Shown: positions 7,829 through 17,112, counted from the first letter of the stretch. The stretch is 64,000 nt of DNA from JAJZVS01 sp963708095 (GCA_963708095.1 OY970182.1:1674001-1738000), one strand, 5' to 3'. A program made the numbers and translations. The notes: generated from the letters alone by a model not told the origin.

Positions 7829-9433
7829 ATGCTCTCCCGACGTCTCTTCATCGCCGGCTCCGCCGGCGCCGCGGCGGCCCCTGCCCTTTCCGCTGCGGCC
7901 GCCGAACCGCAGGTCCTGCGCGTCGCCATGACTGCGGCCGACATCCCCACCCCGACCGGGATTCCGAACAACGGCTTCGAGGGCTACCGCTTCCTCGGCT
8001 ACACCGCCTACGACGGGCTGGTGAACTGGAACCTGTGGGACAACCGCGACAAGCCCGCCGACATCACGCCCGGCCTGTTCACCGAGTGGCATACCGATCC
8101 CAAGGACATCAAGCGCTGGATCTGCACCGTCCGGCAGGGCGTGACGTTCCATGACGGCTCGGCGTTCGATGCCGACGCGGTGATCTGGAACCTGCGCCGG
8201 ATCTACGACGACAAATCGCCGCAGTACGACGCGCCGGCGGCGCCGATCGTCCAGGGCGCGGTCTACATGATCTCCGGCTTCGAGAAGCTGGACGATAAGA
8301 CCGTCGCCATCACGACTTCGTATCCGTTCACCTTCCTCCCCGCCCTGCTCACCCGCATCCTGATGGCAAGCCCGGCGCAATGGGAGAAGGTCGGCAAGAG
8401 CTGGGCCGCCTTCGCCAAGGCGCCGTCCGGCACCGGGCCGTTCCGCATCACCAAGGTTGTGCAGGGCCAGTATGTGGAGATGGCGCGCAACGAGCACTAC
8501 TGGGACACGACGCGCATTCCGAAACTCGACAAGCTGGTGCTGTACCCGATGCCGGAGGCAACCACCCGGGTGGCCGCGCTACGCTCGGGCCAGGTGGATT
8601 GGATCGAGGTGCCGGCGCCGGACGCCATCCCGTCGTTGAAGGCAGCCGGCTTCACCGTCAGCCTGTGGCCCTATCCGCACACCTATCCCTACGTGCTCGA
8701 CGTCACCAAGGGATCGCCGTTCGCCGATCTGCGCGTGCGCCGGGCGCTCAATTACGCGATCGACCGGGTGAACTTGTGCACCCTCATCAACGGCACCGGG
8801 ATTCCCGCCGACGGGCTGTTCACCAAAGGCACGCCGTTCTACGGCGATCCGAAGGAACATTACACTTACGATCCCAAGAAAGCGAAGGCGCTGCTGAAGG
8901 AAGCGGGCTACGGGCCGGGCAAGCCGCTGAAGGCGAAGATCATGATCTCGACGGCCGGATCTGGGCAGATGGTGCCGTTGCCGATGAACGAGTACCTGCA
9001 GTCGAATTTCAAGGCGGTCGGCATCGACGTGACGTTCGACGTGGTGGAATGGGGCACCATGCTGGTGGGGATCCGCAGCACGCCGGACTCCCCGCCGTCG
9101 CATGGCGACCAGGGCATCAACATCAGCCTGAGCTGGGTCGATCCGGCGGCGATGTTCCGTTATTACGATTCGAAAAGCTACTCGCCGCACGGATTCAACT
9201 GGGGGCACTGGGGCATGCCCAAGGTCGACAAACTGCTGGACTCCGCGCAGTCCACCATCGACAAGGCCGAGCAGACGAAGCTGCTGGCCGCGGCACACAG
9301 CATCGTGGTCGATCAGGCGCCGTGGCTGTTCATCGTGCACGACCTCAATCCGCGCGGCCTGTCGCCCAAGGTGAAAGGGTTCGCGCCGGCGCAAAGCTGG
9401 TTCGTCAACCTGGCCTCCGTCAGCATGAGCTGA
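7829..9433 (+). CDS. Periplasmic substrate-binding protein of the peptide/nickel family (SBP_bac_5)
   Basis: The product is 534 residues. The N-terminus MLSRRLFIAGSAGAAAAPAL reads as an export signal with two arginines, of Tat or Sec type, cleaved after an Ala-rich stretch. The mature part has the SBP family 5 pattern: a target-like segment WICTVRQGVTFHDGSAFDAD near residues 94-113, then ADLRVRRALNYAIDR and PWLFIVHDLNPRG near the end. It would capture a peptide-like or amide ligand and deliver it to the divergently encoded permeases. Neighbouring amidase genes suggest the ligand may be an amide, which is an inference. The ATG at 7829 is chosen because the signal peptide starts there; the longer ORF upstream is non-family sequence. 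Confidence 0.88.
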   Translation: MLSRRLFIAGSAGAAAAPALSAAAAEPQVLRVAMTAADIPTPTGIPNNGFEGYRFLGYTAYDGLVNWNLWDNRDKPADITPGLFTEWHTDPKDIKRWICTVRQGVTFHDGSAFDADAVIWNLRRIYDDKSPQYDAPAAPIVQGAVYMISGFEKLDDKTVAITTSYPFTFLPALLTRILMASPAQWEKVGKSWAAFAKAPSGTGPFRITKVVQGQYVEMARNEHYWDTTRIPKLDKLVLYPMPEATTRVAALRSGQVDWIEVPAPDAIPSLKAAGFTVSLWPYPHTYPYVLDVTKGSPFADLRVRRALNYAIDRVNLCTLINGTGIPADGLFTKGTPFYGDPKEHYTYDPKKAKALLKEAGYGPGKPLKAKIMISTAGSGQMVPLPMNEYLQSNFKAVGIDVTFDVVEWGTMLVGIRSTPDSPPSHGDQGINISLSWVDPAAMFRYYDSKSYSPHGFNWGHWGMPKVDKLLDSAQSTIDKAEQTKLLAAAHSIVVDQAPWLFIVHDLNPRGLSPKVKGFAPAQSWFVNLASVSMS

Positions 9434-9539
9434 CGGAGCGGGACCGCGTGCCGCGCACCCGGGACGGGCTCGCCGCCCGCCCCGGACCGGCATAGTCTCG
9501 CGGCGCCGGCATCCGGCCGGCCCCGCCGAGGAGGCACCG

Positions 9540-9821
9540 ATGGACCGCGCCACGTTCGAGGCCGAACTTGCCCGCGAGGGCTACGAACCGATGACTCGCC
9601 GCATGGACCCGAACGAGGTCCGTCCCGAGCATGTGCATGAGTTCGACGCCAAGCTGCTGGTCCTGGACGGCCGCATGACCATCGTCAGCGACGGCACCGA
9701 GCGCGCATACGCTCCGGGCGAAACCTTCGCCATTCCCGCCGGGCGCCGCCATGCCGAGCAGACCGGACCCGAAGGCGCGTCCTACATCGCCGGCAGGCGC
9801 ACCCTGCGACCGCCGGCATAG
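9540..9821 (+). CDS. Small cupin-domain protein
   Basis: The product is 93 residues and consists of a single cupin barrel. Motif 1 is recognisable as RPEHVHEFDAKLLVLDG near residues 28-44, with two histidines and a glutamate for metal. Motif 2 is YAPGETFAIPAGRRHAEQTG near residues 61-80. A GAGGAGG-type ribosome site precedes the ATG at 9540. It has the look of the short AraC-sensor-like or mannose-isomerase-like cupins of unknown substrate. It lies 106 bp after the binding-protein gene and 10 bp before a lipoprotein gene, so it may be co-transcribed with the latter. Confidence 0.75.
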   Translation: MDRATFEAELAREGYEPMTRRMDPNEVRPEHVHEFDAKLLVLDGRMTIVSDGTERAYAPGETFAIPAGRRHAEQTGPEGASYIAGRRTLRPPA

Positions 9822-9831
9822 CCGCCGCCCG

Positions 9832-10365
9832 ATGCACGCACCGCGCCGGATCGTCCCCGGCCGCGCCCTGCAACGCGCCGCCCGTCTCGCGCTCGCAACC
9901 ATCGCGCTGGCTGCGCCCGGCGGCTGCACGCGCGCGCCGGCGGCCGCTCCCGCCCTGTGCCACGGCCCGACCGACGATACCTTGCGCCCGGTCCCGCTCG
10001 TGCTGGCGCCCGCGGTGAACGCCGCCTTCCACGCCACCATGCCACCGGCGATGGTGGTGCGGACAGGAGTGATCCGGTGCGTCGATGGCGCCGTGCTCGC
10101 CTGCGTGACGGGGGCGAACCTGAACTGCGGCAAAGCGAACGCCAGCAAGCACAACCCGGGTGCGATCGCCTGGTGCCGGGGCCATCCAGACGCTGCGTTC
10201 GTGCCGCTGTTCGCCGCCGGCCATGCCTCGATCTATGGGTGGCATTGCACGCAGGGCCGGGCGGTACCGGGGCAGATCGTCCAGCCGGTGGACGCGCGCG
10301 GCTTTTCCGCTGACCACTGGCGCAAGATCGCGGTGCCGGGTGGCGACGCGCCGCCACCCGGCTGA
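9832..10365 (+). CDS. Hypothetical lipoprotein, cysteine-containing
   Basis: The product is 177 residues. After a basic start (MHAPRRIVPGRALQRAARL) comes a hydrophobic stretch and a lipobox-like LAAPGGC ending at about residue 33, so a lipid-anchored periplasmic protein is likely. The mature part contains several more cysteines in CHGPTDD, GVIRCVDG, VLACVTG, NLNCGKAN, AWCRGH and GWHCTQG, which suggests disulfide bonds. I do not recognise a named domain. The ATG at 9832 is chosen because it starts the signal. The gene follows the cupin gene by 10 bp and converges on isocitrate dehydrogenase. Confidence 0.6.
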   Translation: MHAPRRIVPGRALQRAARLALATIALAAPGGCTRAPAAAPALCHGPTDDTLRPVPLVLAPAVNAAFHATMPPAMVVRTGVIRCVDGAVLACVTGANLNCGKANASKHNPGAIAWCRGHPDAAFVPLFAAGHASIYGWHCTQGRAVPGQIVQPVDARGFSADHWRKIAVPGGDAPPPG

Positions 10366-10379
10366 CCGCGCGCGGGGGT

Positions 10380-11603
10380 TCAGCCCGCCGCCATCGCCTT
10401 GTTCAGGTTCTCGTCCAGCTTCGCCAGGAAGTCCTGGGTGTTCAGCCACGTCTGCTCCGGCCCGATCAGGATCGCGAGGTCCTTGGTCATGAACCCCGCC
10501 TCCACCGTCTCGACGCAGACCTTCTCCAGGGTCTCTGCGAACCGGGTCACCTCCGGCGTGCCGTCGAACTGGCCGCGATAGGCCAAGCCCCGGGTCCAGG
10601 CGAAGATCGAGGCGATCGGGTTGGTCGACGTCTCCTGCCCCTTCTGGTGCTGGCGGAAATGCCGGGTCACCGTGCCGTGCGCGGCCTCGGATTCCACCGT
10701 CTTGCCGTCCGGGCTCATCAGCACCGAGGTCATCAGCCCGAGCGAGCCGAAGCCCTGCGCCACCGTATCGGACTGCACGTCGCCGTCGTAGTTCTTGCAG
10801 GCCCAGACATAGGCGCCGTTCCACTTGAGCGCGCAGGCCACCATGTCGTCGATCAGCCGGTGCTCGTACGTGAGCTTGGCGGCATCGAACTTCGCTTTGA
10901 ATTCCTTCTCGTACACCTCCTGGAAGATGTCCTTGAAGTAGCCGTCATAGGCCTTCAGGATGGTGTTCTTGGTGGAGAAATAGAGCGGCCAGCCGCGCTG
11001 CAGCGCGTAGTTGAACGATGCGCGCGCGAAGCCGGTGATCGACACCCGCGTGTTGTGCATCGCCATCGCCGCGCCGCCGCCGGCGCCGAAATCATGCACG
11101 TCGAGCGTCTGCGCCGGGCTGCCGTCGGCGGGCTGGTACGTCAGGGTCACCTTGCCGGGGCCGGGGATCTTCATCTCGACCGCGCGGTAGATGTCGCCGT
11201 AGGCGTGCCGCCCGATCACGATCGGCCGGGTCCAGTGCGGCACCAGGCGGGGGACGTTGCGGCAGATGATCGGCTCGCGGAAGATGGTCCCGTCCAGGAT
11301 GTTGCGGATCGTCCCGTTCGGGCTGCGGTACATCCGCTTGAGGCCGAATTCCTCCACCCGTGCTTCGTCCGGCGTGATGGTGGCGCATTTTACGCCGACG
11401 CCGTACTGGGCGATCGCCTTCGCCGCGTCGACGGTCACCTGGTCGTCCGTCCGGTCGCGGTATTCTATCCCGAGGTCGTAGTATTTCAGGTCGATGTCCA
11501 GATAGGGCAGGATCAGCTTGTCCTTGATGAACCCCCAGATGATGCGGGTCATCTCGTCGCCGTCGAGCTCGACGACCGGGGTCTTGACCTTGATTTTCGC
11601 CAT
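10380..11603 (-). CDS. icd: NADP-dependent isocitrate dehydrogenase
   Basis: The product is a 407-residue cytosolic TCA-cycle enzyme that oxidises isocitrate to 2-oxoglutarate with NADP+. The length and start MAKIKVKTPVVELDGDEMTR match the eukaryote-like homodimeric type found in alphaproteobacteria. Substrate-binding YRSPNGTIRN is near residues 94-103, and the downstream Asp residues for Mg/Mn are in YDGDVQSD. The NADP-site segment AAHGTVTRHFRQHQKG is near residues 307-322. The ATG at 11603 has GAGGG upstream; the longer ORF upstream lacks family sequence. It stands alone, convergent to the lipoprotein gene. Confidence 0.96.
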   Translation of the reverse strand: MAKIKVKTPVVELDGDEMTRIIWGFIKDKLILPYLDIDLKYYDLGIEYRDRTDDQVTVDAAKAIAQYGVGVKCATITPDEARVEEFGLKRMYRSPNGTIRNILDGTIFREPIICRNVPRLVPHWTRPIVIGRHAYGDIYRAVEMKIPGPGKVTLTYQPADGSPAQTLDVHDFGAGGGAAMAMHNTRVSITGFARASFNYALQRGWPLYFSTKNTILKAYDGYFKDIFQEVYEKEFKAKFDAAKLTYEHRLIDDMVACALKWNGAYVWACKNYDGDVQSDTVAQGFGSLGLMTSVLMSPDGKTVESEAAHGTVTRHFRQHQKGQETSTNPIASIFAWTRGLAYRGQFDGTPEVTRFAETLEKVCVETVEAGFMTKDLAILIGPEQTWLNTQDFLAKLDENLNKAMAAG

Positions 11604-11950
11604 TCTGCCCTCAATGCGGTACGCGGGAAGCCCCCCGCGCGTCGCGGCCGGGCCGATTGCGGCGGACATTCGCACCGGGGCGGCGGAACGGCAAGCAGGC
11701 CGGCGCGCCATCGCGGGGCCGCGTCCGCCGAGGCCAGCGAACCGGACGGGCGAACGCGGTGGGGGGTGGTTCGCGAAAAACCTTCCCTGAAACCAGGGGC
11801 ACGGAATCCGGGTCGCCACGTCGCGCCATGGTTGTGTTGGGGGCCGATCCTTCTGTAAGCACCGATCAGGCCGCGCCACGCAAAGCCGGCTCCCGCCGAG
11901 GGGTTTCCCGATCGGGCGTTTCTTCACTCGCATTGGAGGTGCTTCCCATC

Positions 11951-14900
11951 GTGCAACAGCTGGGCCGCCGCAGCGCCGATCGCAGTTCGCTCGGCGGGCG
12001 CAGCGCCGGCGCGACGGCCGCCTGGGCCCTGATCGCGGGGCTCACGACGTTGCTGATCGCGCTCACCTGGGCCAGCGCCTTCCGGGTGATCCTTGCGGCG
12101 CGCGTGGCGACCGAGCAGCATGTCGCCTCGGTCGCGGCGGCACAGGCGGATGTGGCTGCCGGTAATCTCGATCGCCGGCTGCGCGACGCGGACGTCCTGC
12201 TGCGCCTCCTGGAGCGTCGTTGGCGCAGCGATCCGGCCCATTTCGACCTGGCCGGTTGGTTTCGCGCGCCGCTGGTGTTGCCGGACGGAGCGCGGCTGTT
12301 CCTGCTCGATCCGGCGGGGAAGGTGGTGCAGTCCAGCCTGCCCGGACCGCTCCGGCAGGATCCCGGCCTCGACACTGCGTTTGCCGCCCTGCAGCGCCAC
12401 GCGGCGAATGCGGCCACGCGGCGGGGTCTGATGATCGGCCGCGCCGAACCGGACCAGCCTGCGCCGGCGGTCGCGCGCGTGGGCTGGCACATCGACCTGG
12501 CGCGCGCGCTCCGCCCGCCCGCGGGCGGAATCGGCACCGGTGCGCTGATGGGTGCCCTGGTCATGGTATTGCCGGTGCATGCCTTGCTCGCCCCCGGCCT
12601 TCCGGCCGCATTGGAGCCGCACAGCCTCGTGGTGCTGGTCGGCACCGGTGCCGGGTACGTGCGGGCCGCGAGCGGGTCGGCCGCCGACCTCGGCGCCGGC
12701 CTTGCCCCCGGGGCCGACATCGCCGGCACGCCGACGTTTGCCGCCCTGCAGGCCGCCACCGCGCCGGGCGCGCGGGGCGCGGGGACGGGACCGCTGACGA
12801 AAGGCGGCCCGGCGTTCCTGTATGCGTTCCATCGTGTGGGCAGCCAGCCGCTCGCCGTGCTGGTGGCGGTGAACCGCGCCAAGACGCTCGGCGCGCCGCG
12901 GGCCCTGGCGGTCGAGACCCACCGCTTCGCCCTCGTCATCTCCGCCCTCATCCTGCTCACGGCGCTGGTGGTGATGGGCGAGATCGAGGGCATGCGGCGG
13001 CGGGAGCGGCGCCTGGCGCGCGACCGCGGCGCGCTCGCGACGGTCAATGCCGCACTCGCCGGCGCGAAGCGCGAGGCCGATGCGAAGACCGCCCAGATCG
13101 AAGGGCTGCTCGCCGGGCTGCCCGACGGCGTGATCATGTTCGATGCCGCCCTGCGGCTGGTGGCATGGAACGAGCAGGTCGCGGAGATCGCGGGTATTCC
13201 GCCGCATCTGCTGCGGACCGGCGAACAATTCGTCGCCATGCTGCGGGCTCAGGCCGAGGCCGGCGAGTTCGGTCCCGGCGATCCGGAGATCCAGGTGGCG
13301 CAGCGGCTGGCGCTCGTGCGGTCCGGCACGGCCAGCCACCGGATCGAACGGTCCCGCCCCGACGGGCGCCGCATCGAGCTGCGCCGCCAGATCCTGTCGG
13401 ACGGGGGCTTCATCACCCTGTTCAGCGATATCACCCAACGCAAGCGGGCCGAGGATTCGCTGCGCGAAGCGCGGGCGGCGGCCGAGGCAGCAACCGCCGG
13501 CAAGTCCCGCCTGGTCGCCATGGTCAGCCATGAGCTGCGCACCCCTCTGCAGGCGCTGCTGCACGGCATCGAGCTGCTGGAGGGCGCGCCGCTCGATCCC
13601 CTCTACCGCCGGCTGCTCACCGGCATGCGCCAGGCGGGGGGGTCCTTGCTGCGGCTGCTCGAGGACATCCTCGATGTCTCGCGCATGGAGGCCGGCCGGC
13701 TGGCGCTGCACGCCGAACGCTGCGACCCGCGCCGGCCGCTGGAGCGGGCGGTCGACATGTTGCGCCCGATCGCCGCCGAACGCGGGGTGTCGCTGGCGCT
13801 GGAGGTCGCGGCGGACGTGCCGGGCGTGATCATGACCGATCCCGCGCGGCTGCAGCAGGTCGCGGTGAACCTGCTGTCCAACGCCGCGAAATTCTCCCGC
13901 CCCGGACTGGTGCGGCTGTACGCGGGCGTCGCGCCGGGGCCGACCCTGCTCGTGGCCGTGACCGACCAGGGTCCGCCGATCGCGCCGGAACAGCGGGCCC
14001 TGCTGTTCCAGCCGTTCTCCCGCCTTGGCCCGCCGGGACAGGATATCGCGGGGGTGGGCCTCGGGCTTTCCATCTGTCGCGACCTCGTGGCGCTGATGGG
14101 CGGCGAGATCGGCTGCGCCGCGGCCGACGCGGCGGCCCACCTGACGGAGCCGGCCTCGGGCAACGTGTTCTGGTTCACGGTGCCGCTGGTCGGCGGCGAG
14201 TTGAAGCCGGCGCCGGCGGACGCGGTGGGCGCCCGCGACGCCGGATCGCGGGTGCGGGCGCGGATCCTGCTGGCCGAGGATGTGGCAGTCAGCCGCCTGG
14301 TCACGACCGCCCTGCTCCGGCGCGAAGGCCATGCGGTGCACCCGGTGGCGGACGGTGCCGCCGCGGTGGGGGCTGCGGCGCGGGGTGCCTACGATCTGGT
14401 ACTGATGGACATGCAACTGCCGGGGCTCGATGGCCTGGCGGCGACCCGCGCCATCCGCGCGCTGCCGGGGACGGCGCGTGCGGTGCCGATCATCGGCCTC
14501 ACCGGCTCCGCGAGCCCGGAAGACTACGCGGCCTGCCTGCTCGCGGGTATGGGCGAGGTGCTGGCCAAGTCGGCCGGGCGCGAAGAACTGCTGGCGGCCG
14601 TGGCACGCCATGCCGGCGCGATCCGCCGCTCCACCGCGCCGGCGGACGGACCGGCGGCCCGGGACGCCGTGCTGTCGGAGTCGCGCGTGGCGGAACTGCG
14701 GGAGAACCTTGCCCCCGCTACCCTCGCGCGGGTGGCGGAGGAGTGCCTCGCCGAACTCGCCGCCTTGCTCGCCCGGCTGCGGTGCGCAATGGGCGACGGC
14801 GATATGGCCGCGGCGCTCGCCTCCGCCCATGCGATGGCAGGCCTTGCGGGCGGCTACGGGCTGGCGGCGCTGGAACGGGGGGTGCGCGCGACCCAGGCTA

Positions 14901-15013
14901 CCCTGCGCGCCGGCCGGCTGGAGGAGGCCGCGGCGCAGGCGGCCGCGCTGGAGCCGGAACTGGCGCGCGCCGCCGATGGATTACGCGGGGCGTTACGGAG
15001 CGAGACCGTCTGA
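11951..15013 (+). CDS. Hybrid sensor histidine kinase with PAS, HisKA, HATPase, REC and Hpt domains
   Basis: The product is about 1020 residues. The first membrane span is at about residues 24-48 and the second at about 326-346, enclosing a periplasmic or extracytoplasmic sensor of roughly 275 residues. A PAS domain follows (LPDGVIMFDAALRLVAWNEQ, near 385). The phosphoacceptor His is in MVSHELRTPLQ, near 527. The ATPase N-box is VAVNLLSNAAKFS, near 640. The receiver has acceptor Asp820 in LVLMDMQLPG, and the Hpt His960 is in SAHAMAGLAGGYGL. This is a complete internal phosphorelay. A GTG at 11951 with GGAGGT ten bases upstream is preferred; an in-frame ATG at 11828 is possible. No cognate regulator is adjacent. 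The 3' end overlaps folK convergently by 21 nt. Confidence 0.88.
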   Translation: MQQLGRRSADRSSLGGRSAGATAAWALIAGLTTLLIALTWASAFRVILAARVATEQHVASVAAAQADVAAGNLDRRLRDADVLLRLLERRWRSDPAHFDLAGWFRAPLVLPDGARLFLLDPAGKVVQSSLPGPLRQDPGLDTAFAALQRHAANAATRRGLMIGRAEPDQPAPAVARVGWHIDLARALRPPAGGIGTGALMGALVMVLPVHALLAPGLPAALEPHSLVVLVGTGAGYVRAASGSAADLGAGLAPGADIAGTPTFAALQAATAPGARGAGTGPLTKGGPAFLYAFHRVGSQPLAVLVAVNRAKTLGAPRALAVETHRFALVISALILLTALVVMGEIEGMRRRERRLARDRGALATVNAALAGAKREADAKTAQIEGLLAGLPDGVIMFDAALRLVAWNEQVAEIAGIPPHLLRTGEQFVAMLRAQAEAGEFGPGDPEIQVAQRLALVRSGTASHRIERSRPDGRRIELRRQILSDGGFITLFSDITQRKRAEDSLREARAAAEAATAGKSRLVAMVSHELRTPLQALLHGIELLEGAPLDPLYRRLLTGMRQAGGSLLRLLEDILDVSRMEAGRLALHAERCDPRRPLERAVDMLRPIAAERGVSLALEVAADVPGVIMTDPARLQQVAVNLLSNAAKFSRPGLVRLYAGVAPGPTLLVAVTDQGPPIAPEQRALLFQPFSRLGPPGQDIAGVGLGLSICRDLVALMGGEIGCAAADAAAHLTEPASGNVFWFTVPLVGGELKPAPADAVGARDAGSRVRARILLAEDVAVSRLVTTALLRREGHAVHPVADGAAAVGAAARGAYDLVLMDMQLPGLDGLAATRAIRALPGTARAVPIIGLTGSASPEDYAACLLAGMGEVLAKSAGREELLAAVARHAGAIRRSTAPADGPAARDAVLSESRVAELRENLAPATLARVAEECLAELAALLARLRCAMGDGDMAAALASAHAMAGLAGGYGLAALERGVRATQATLRAGRLEEAAAQAAALEPELARAADGLRGALRSETV

Positions 15014-15526
15014 CCCGGAGGGTCGCGCGGGCAGCGCCGCGATCAGGGCGGAGACGGAGAGGCCCAGCACGGGATGGACCCAGGCTGGGGCCACCTCGGC
15101 CAGCGGCAGCAGCACGAAGTCGCGCAGATGCGCGCGCGGATGGGGCAGCACCGGGTCGGGCGCGGCGCGCACCAGGCCGCCGATCGCGATGATGTCGAGA
15201 TCGAGCGTGCGGGCGGCGTTCGGCACGCTGCGTCGGCGTCCGGCGGCGGCCTCGATCCGGTGCAGGGCGGCGAGCAGGGCGGCGGGGTCCATCATCCCGT
15301 GCAGCAGCGCCACCGCATTGATATAGGTCGGCTGGTCGGAGGGCGGATCGGGCGCAGTCTCATGCCAGCGCGACAGCGCGACGAGCCGCAGGCCAGGCAG
15401 CGCATCGAGCGCGGCGGCGGCACGCTGGCAGGTGCGCAGCGGCGGCGCGCCGTCCGGCCCCGCCAGGTTGGCACCGACGGCGATAAGGATCTGCGTCGCG
15501 TTCGCGGCGATCGGGGCGGATTTCAC
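14993..15526 (-). CDS. folK: 2-amino-4-hydroxy-6-hydroxymethyldihydropteridine pyrophosphokinase
   Basis: The product is about 177 residues and would transfer pyrophosphate from ATP to 6-hydroxymethyl-dihydropterin in folate synthesis. Family motifs are present: ILIAVGANL near the start, SRWHETAP, NAVALL, and the Mg-binding RTLDLDIIAIGG. The C-terminal motif is LPHPRAHLRDFVLLPLAE. No ATG exists at the family start, so a GTG at 15526 is used; its ribosome site is weak. The gene is not next to folP or folB here. It is divergent from the NYN gene and its tail overlaps the kinase gene. Confidence 0.9.
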   Translation of the reverse strand: MKSAPIAANATQILIAVGANLAGPDGAPPLRTCQRAAAALDALPGLRLVALSRWHETAPDPPSDQPTYINAVALLHGMMDPAALLAALHRIEAAAGRRRSVPNAARTLDLDIIAIGGLVRAAPDPVLPHPRAHLRDFVLLPLAEVAPAWVHPVLGLSVSALIAALPARPSGSDGLAP

Positions 15527-15643
15527 TTTTGCCCGGGATGATGGAATGATGCGCTGCCTCGGTCGCCCCGGACAGCGGTTTTGGTCCGGTTCGCGCCGCT
15601 TCCGGCCGTTTGCGGCCCACCTATCCAAGAAGGAGTTCCCGGC

Positions 15644-16249
15644 ATGATGTTCCTGCCCACCGAGCGCGTGGCGCTGTTCATCGACGGAGCCAATCTCTAT
15701 TCCGCCTCGCGCAATCTCGGCTTCGACGTCGATTACCGCAACCTGCTGGAGTATTTCCGCCGCCAGACCAACGTGGTACGCGCCTATTACTACTCGGCGC
15801 TGCTGGAGACGGACGATTATTCGCCGCTGAAGCCGCTGACCGACTGGCTCGCCTACAACGGCTACACCCTGGTCACCAAGCCGGCGAAGGAATTCACCGA
15901 CGCCATGGGCCGGCGGCGGGTGAAGGGCAACATGGATATCGAGATCGCGGTCGACATGCTGGAGCTGGCGCCGCGGCTCGACCACGCCGTGCTGTTCAGC
16001 GGCGATGCCGATTTCCGCCGGCTGGTGGAGGCGATGCAGCGCAAGGGGGTGCGGGTGTCGGTGGTGTCGTCGATTCGCACCAGCCCGCCGATGGTGGCCG
16101 ACGAGCTGCGCCGCCAGTCCGACCAGTTCCTGGAACTCGCCGAGATTGCGCCTGAGTTCACGCGCCGGCAGACCGAGCCGCGGCCGGCGCGCCCGGTGCG
16201 CGCGACGCCGGCCGAGCCGTTCCAAGAGCCGTCGCCCGACGCCGCGTGA
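15644..16249 (+). CDS. NYN/LabA-type PIN-fold protein (putative RNase)
   Basis: The product is 201 residues. It begins with VALFIDGANLYSASRNLGFD, the first acidic motif of NYN (LabA/DUF88) proteins. Later come KGNMDIEIAVDMLELA and VLFSGDADFRRLVEAMQRKG, so the Asp residues of the PIN-like metal site are kept. Family members cut RNA or are predicted to. An AAGGAG ribosome site precedes two tandem ATGs at 15644 and 15647. The stop overlaps the following GTG start by GTGA, which couples it to the uracil-DNA glycosylase gene. Confidence 0.87.
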   Translation: MMFLPTERVALFIDGANLYSASRNLGFDVDYRNLLEYFRRQTNVVRAYYYSALLETDDYSPLKPLTDWLAYNGYTLVTKPAKEFTDAMGRRRVKGNMDIEIAVDMLELAPRLDHAVLFSGDADFRRLVEAMQRKGVRVSVVSSIRTSPPMVADELRRQSDQFLELAEIAPEFTRRQTEPRPARPVRATPAEPFQEPSPDAA

Positions 16250-16899
16250 CCGCCAACCCGGCCGCTCCGGAGGCGGACTGCGCGCTGTGCCCGCGGCTCG
16301 CCGGGTTCCGGGCGGTAAATCGAGCGGCGCATCCGGAGTGGTGGAATGCACCGGTGCCGAGCTTCGGCGCGCTCGATGCGCCTTTGCTGGTGGTCGGGCT
16401 GGCGCCCGGCTTGCGCGGGGCGAACCGCACCGGGCGACCGTTCACCGGCGATTACGCCGGGGTGCTGTTGTATGAGACCTTGCTGCGCTTCGGCTTCGCC
16501 CATGGGGTGTATGCGGCGCGGACCGACGACGGCATGGCGCTGGCCGGCTGCCGGGTGACCAACGCCGTGCGCTGCGTGCCGCCGGAGAACCGTCCGCTGC
16601 CGGCGGAAGCGCACGCCTGCCGGCCCTTCCTGGCCGCCGAGATGGAGGCGATGCCGGGGCTGCGGGCGGTGCTGGCGCTCGGCGTGCTGGCGCACCAGGC
16701 GGTGCTGCGCGCCTGGGGGGTGACGCAGGCGCGGGCGGCGTTCCGGCACGGGGCGGTCCATGTCCTGCCGGGCCGGCCGCTGCTGGCCGACAGCTATCAT
16801 GTGTCGCGCTACAACACGAACACCGGGCGGCTGACGGAGGCGATGTTCGCCGAGGTGGTGACGGCGCTGCGGGCGCGGCTGGGAGCGGGGGGCGGCTGA
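16246..16899 (+). CDS. Family 5 (UdgB-type) uracil-DNA glycosylase
   Basis: The product is 217 residues and would remove uracil and related deaminated bases from DNA. The N-terminus carries a CALCPRL segment. The active-site motif is GLAPGLRGANRTGRPFTGDY, near residues 49-68, matching the UdgB pattern that has no classical Asp or Asn in motif A. The second motif is HVSRYNTNTGRL, near residues 184-195, where family members usually have HPSxxNxxTGR. Further cysteines (CRVTNAVRCVPPENR, CRPF) fit the Fe-S cluster of this family. GTG at 16246 overlaps the upstream stop. The gene ends just before tRNA-Arg. Confidence 0.88.
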   Translation: MTANPAAPEADCALCPRLAGFRAVNRAAHPEWWNAPVPSFGALDAPLLVVGLAPGLRGANRTGRPFTGDYAGVLLYETLLRFGFAHGVYAARTDDGMALAGCRVTNAVRCVPPENRPLPAEAHACRPFLAAEMEAMPGLRAVLALGVLAHQAVLRAWGVTQARAAFRHGAVHVLPGRPLLADSYHVSRYNTNTGRLTEAMFAEVVTALRARLGAGGG

Positions 16900-16951
16900 G
16901 GCGCAAGGCGCTGGACCGCGGGCGGGGCGAGAGGCTACTCAGGGGGCGGTT

Positions 16952-17028
16952 GCGCCCTTAGCTCAGTTGGATAGAGCAACAGCCTTCTAAGCTGTGGGTC
17001 GGTGGTTCGAGTCCACCAGGGCGCGCCA
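16952..17028 (+). tRNA. tRNA-Arg (anticodon TCT)
   Basis: A full cloverleaf is visible. The acceptor stem is GCGCCCT paired with AGGGCGC at 17018-17024, followed by discriminator G and encoded CCA at 17026-17028. The D arm has AGCTCAGTTGGATAGAG. The anticodon loop CTTCTAA carries TCT. The T arm is GGTGGTTCGAGTCCACC. The 3' part is duplicated at 42260-42305, so this gene is the integration target of the island to its right and stays intact. Confidence 0.95.
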
Positions 17029-17029
17029 A
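16984..17029 (+). repeat. attL: 3' part of tRNA-Arg, left boundary of the genomic island
   Basis: This 46-nt stretch, from the anticodon loop to just past CCA, recurs at 42260-42305 with a single C/T difference at 17000 (T at 42276). Outside the repeat the sequences differ completely. Directly after it come four CGGT units and TTTGC-rich short repeats (17043-17085), which could be integrase arm sites; that role is inferred. Confidence 0.92.
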
Positions 17030-17112
17030 TTTTAACGACTTATCGGTCGGTCGGTCGGTTTGCAGTTTGCATTTCGGTTTGCACTTGGGGGCAGGTAAGA
17101 AAAACCCACAGC

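Noticed and set aside
11924..14830. A 968-codon open frame antisense to the hybrid kinase
   Set aside because: In GC-rich DNA the opposite strand of a real gene often stays open. The composition is Arg/Gln/His-heavy without any domain, while the plus strand shows all kinase motifs.
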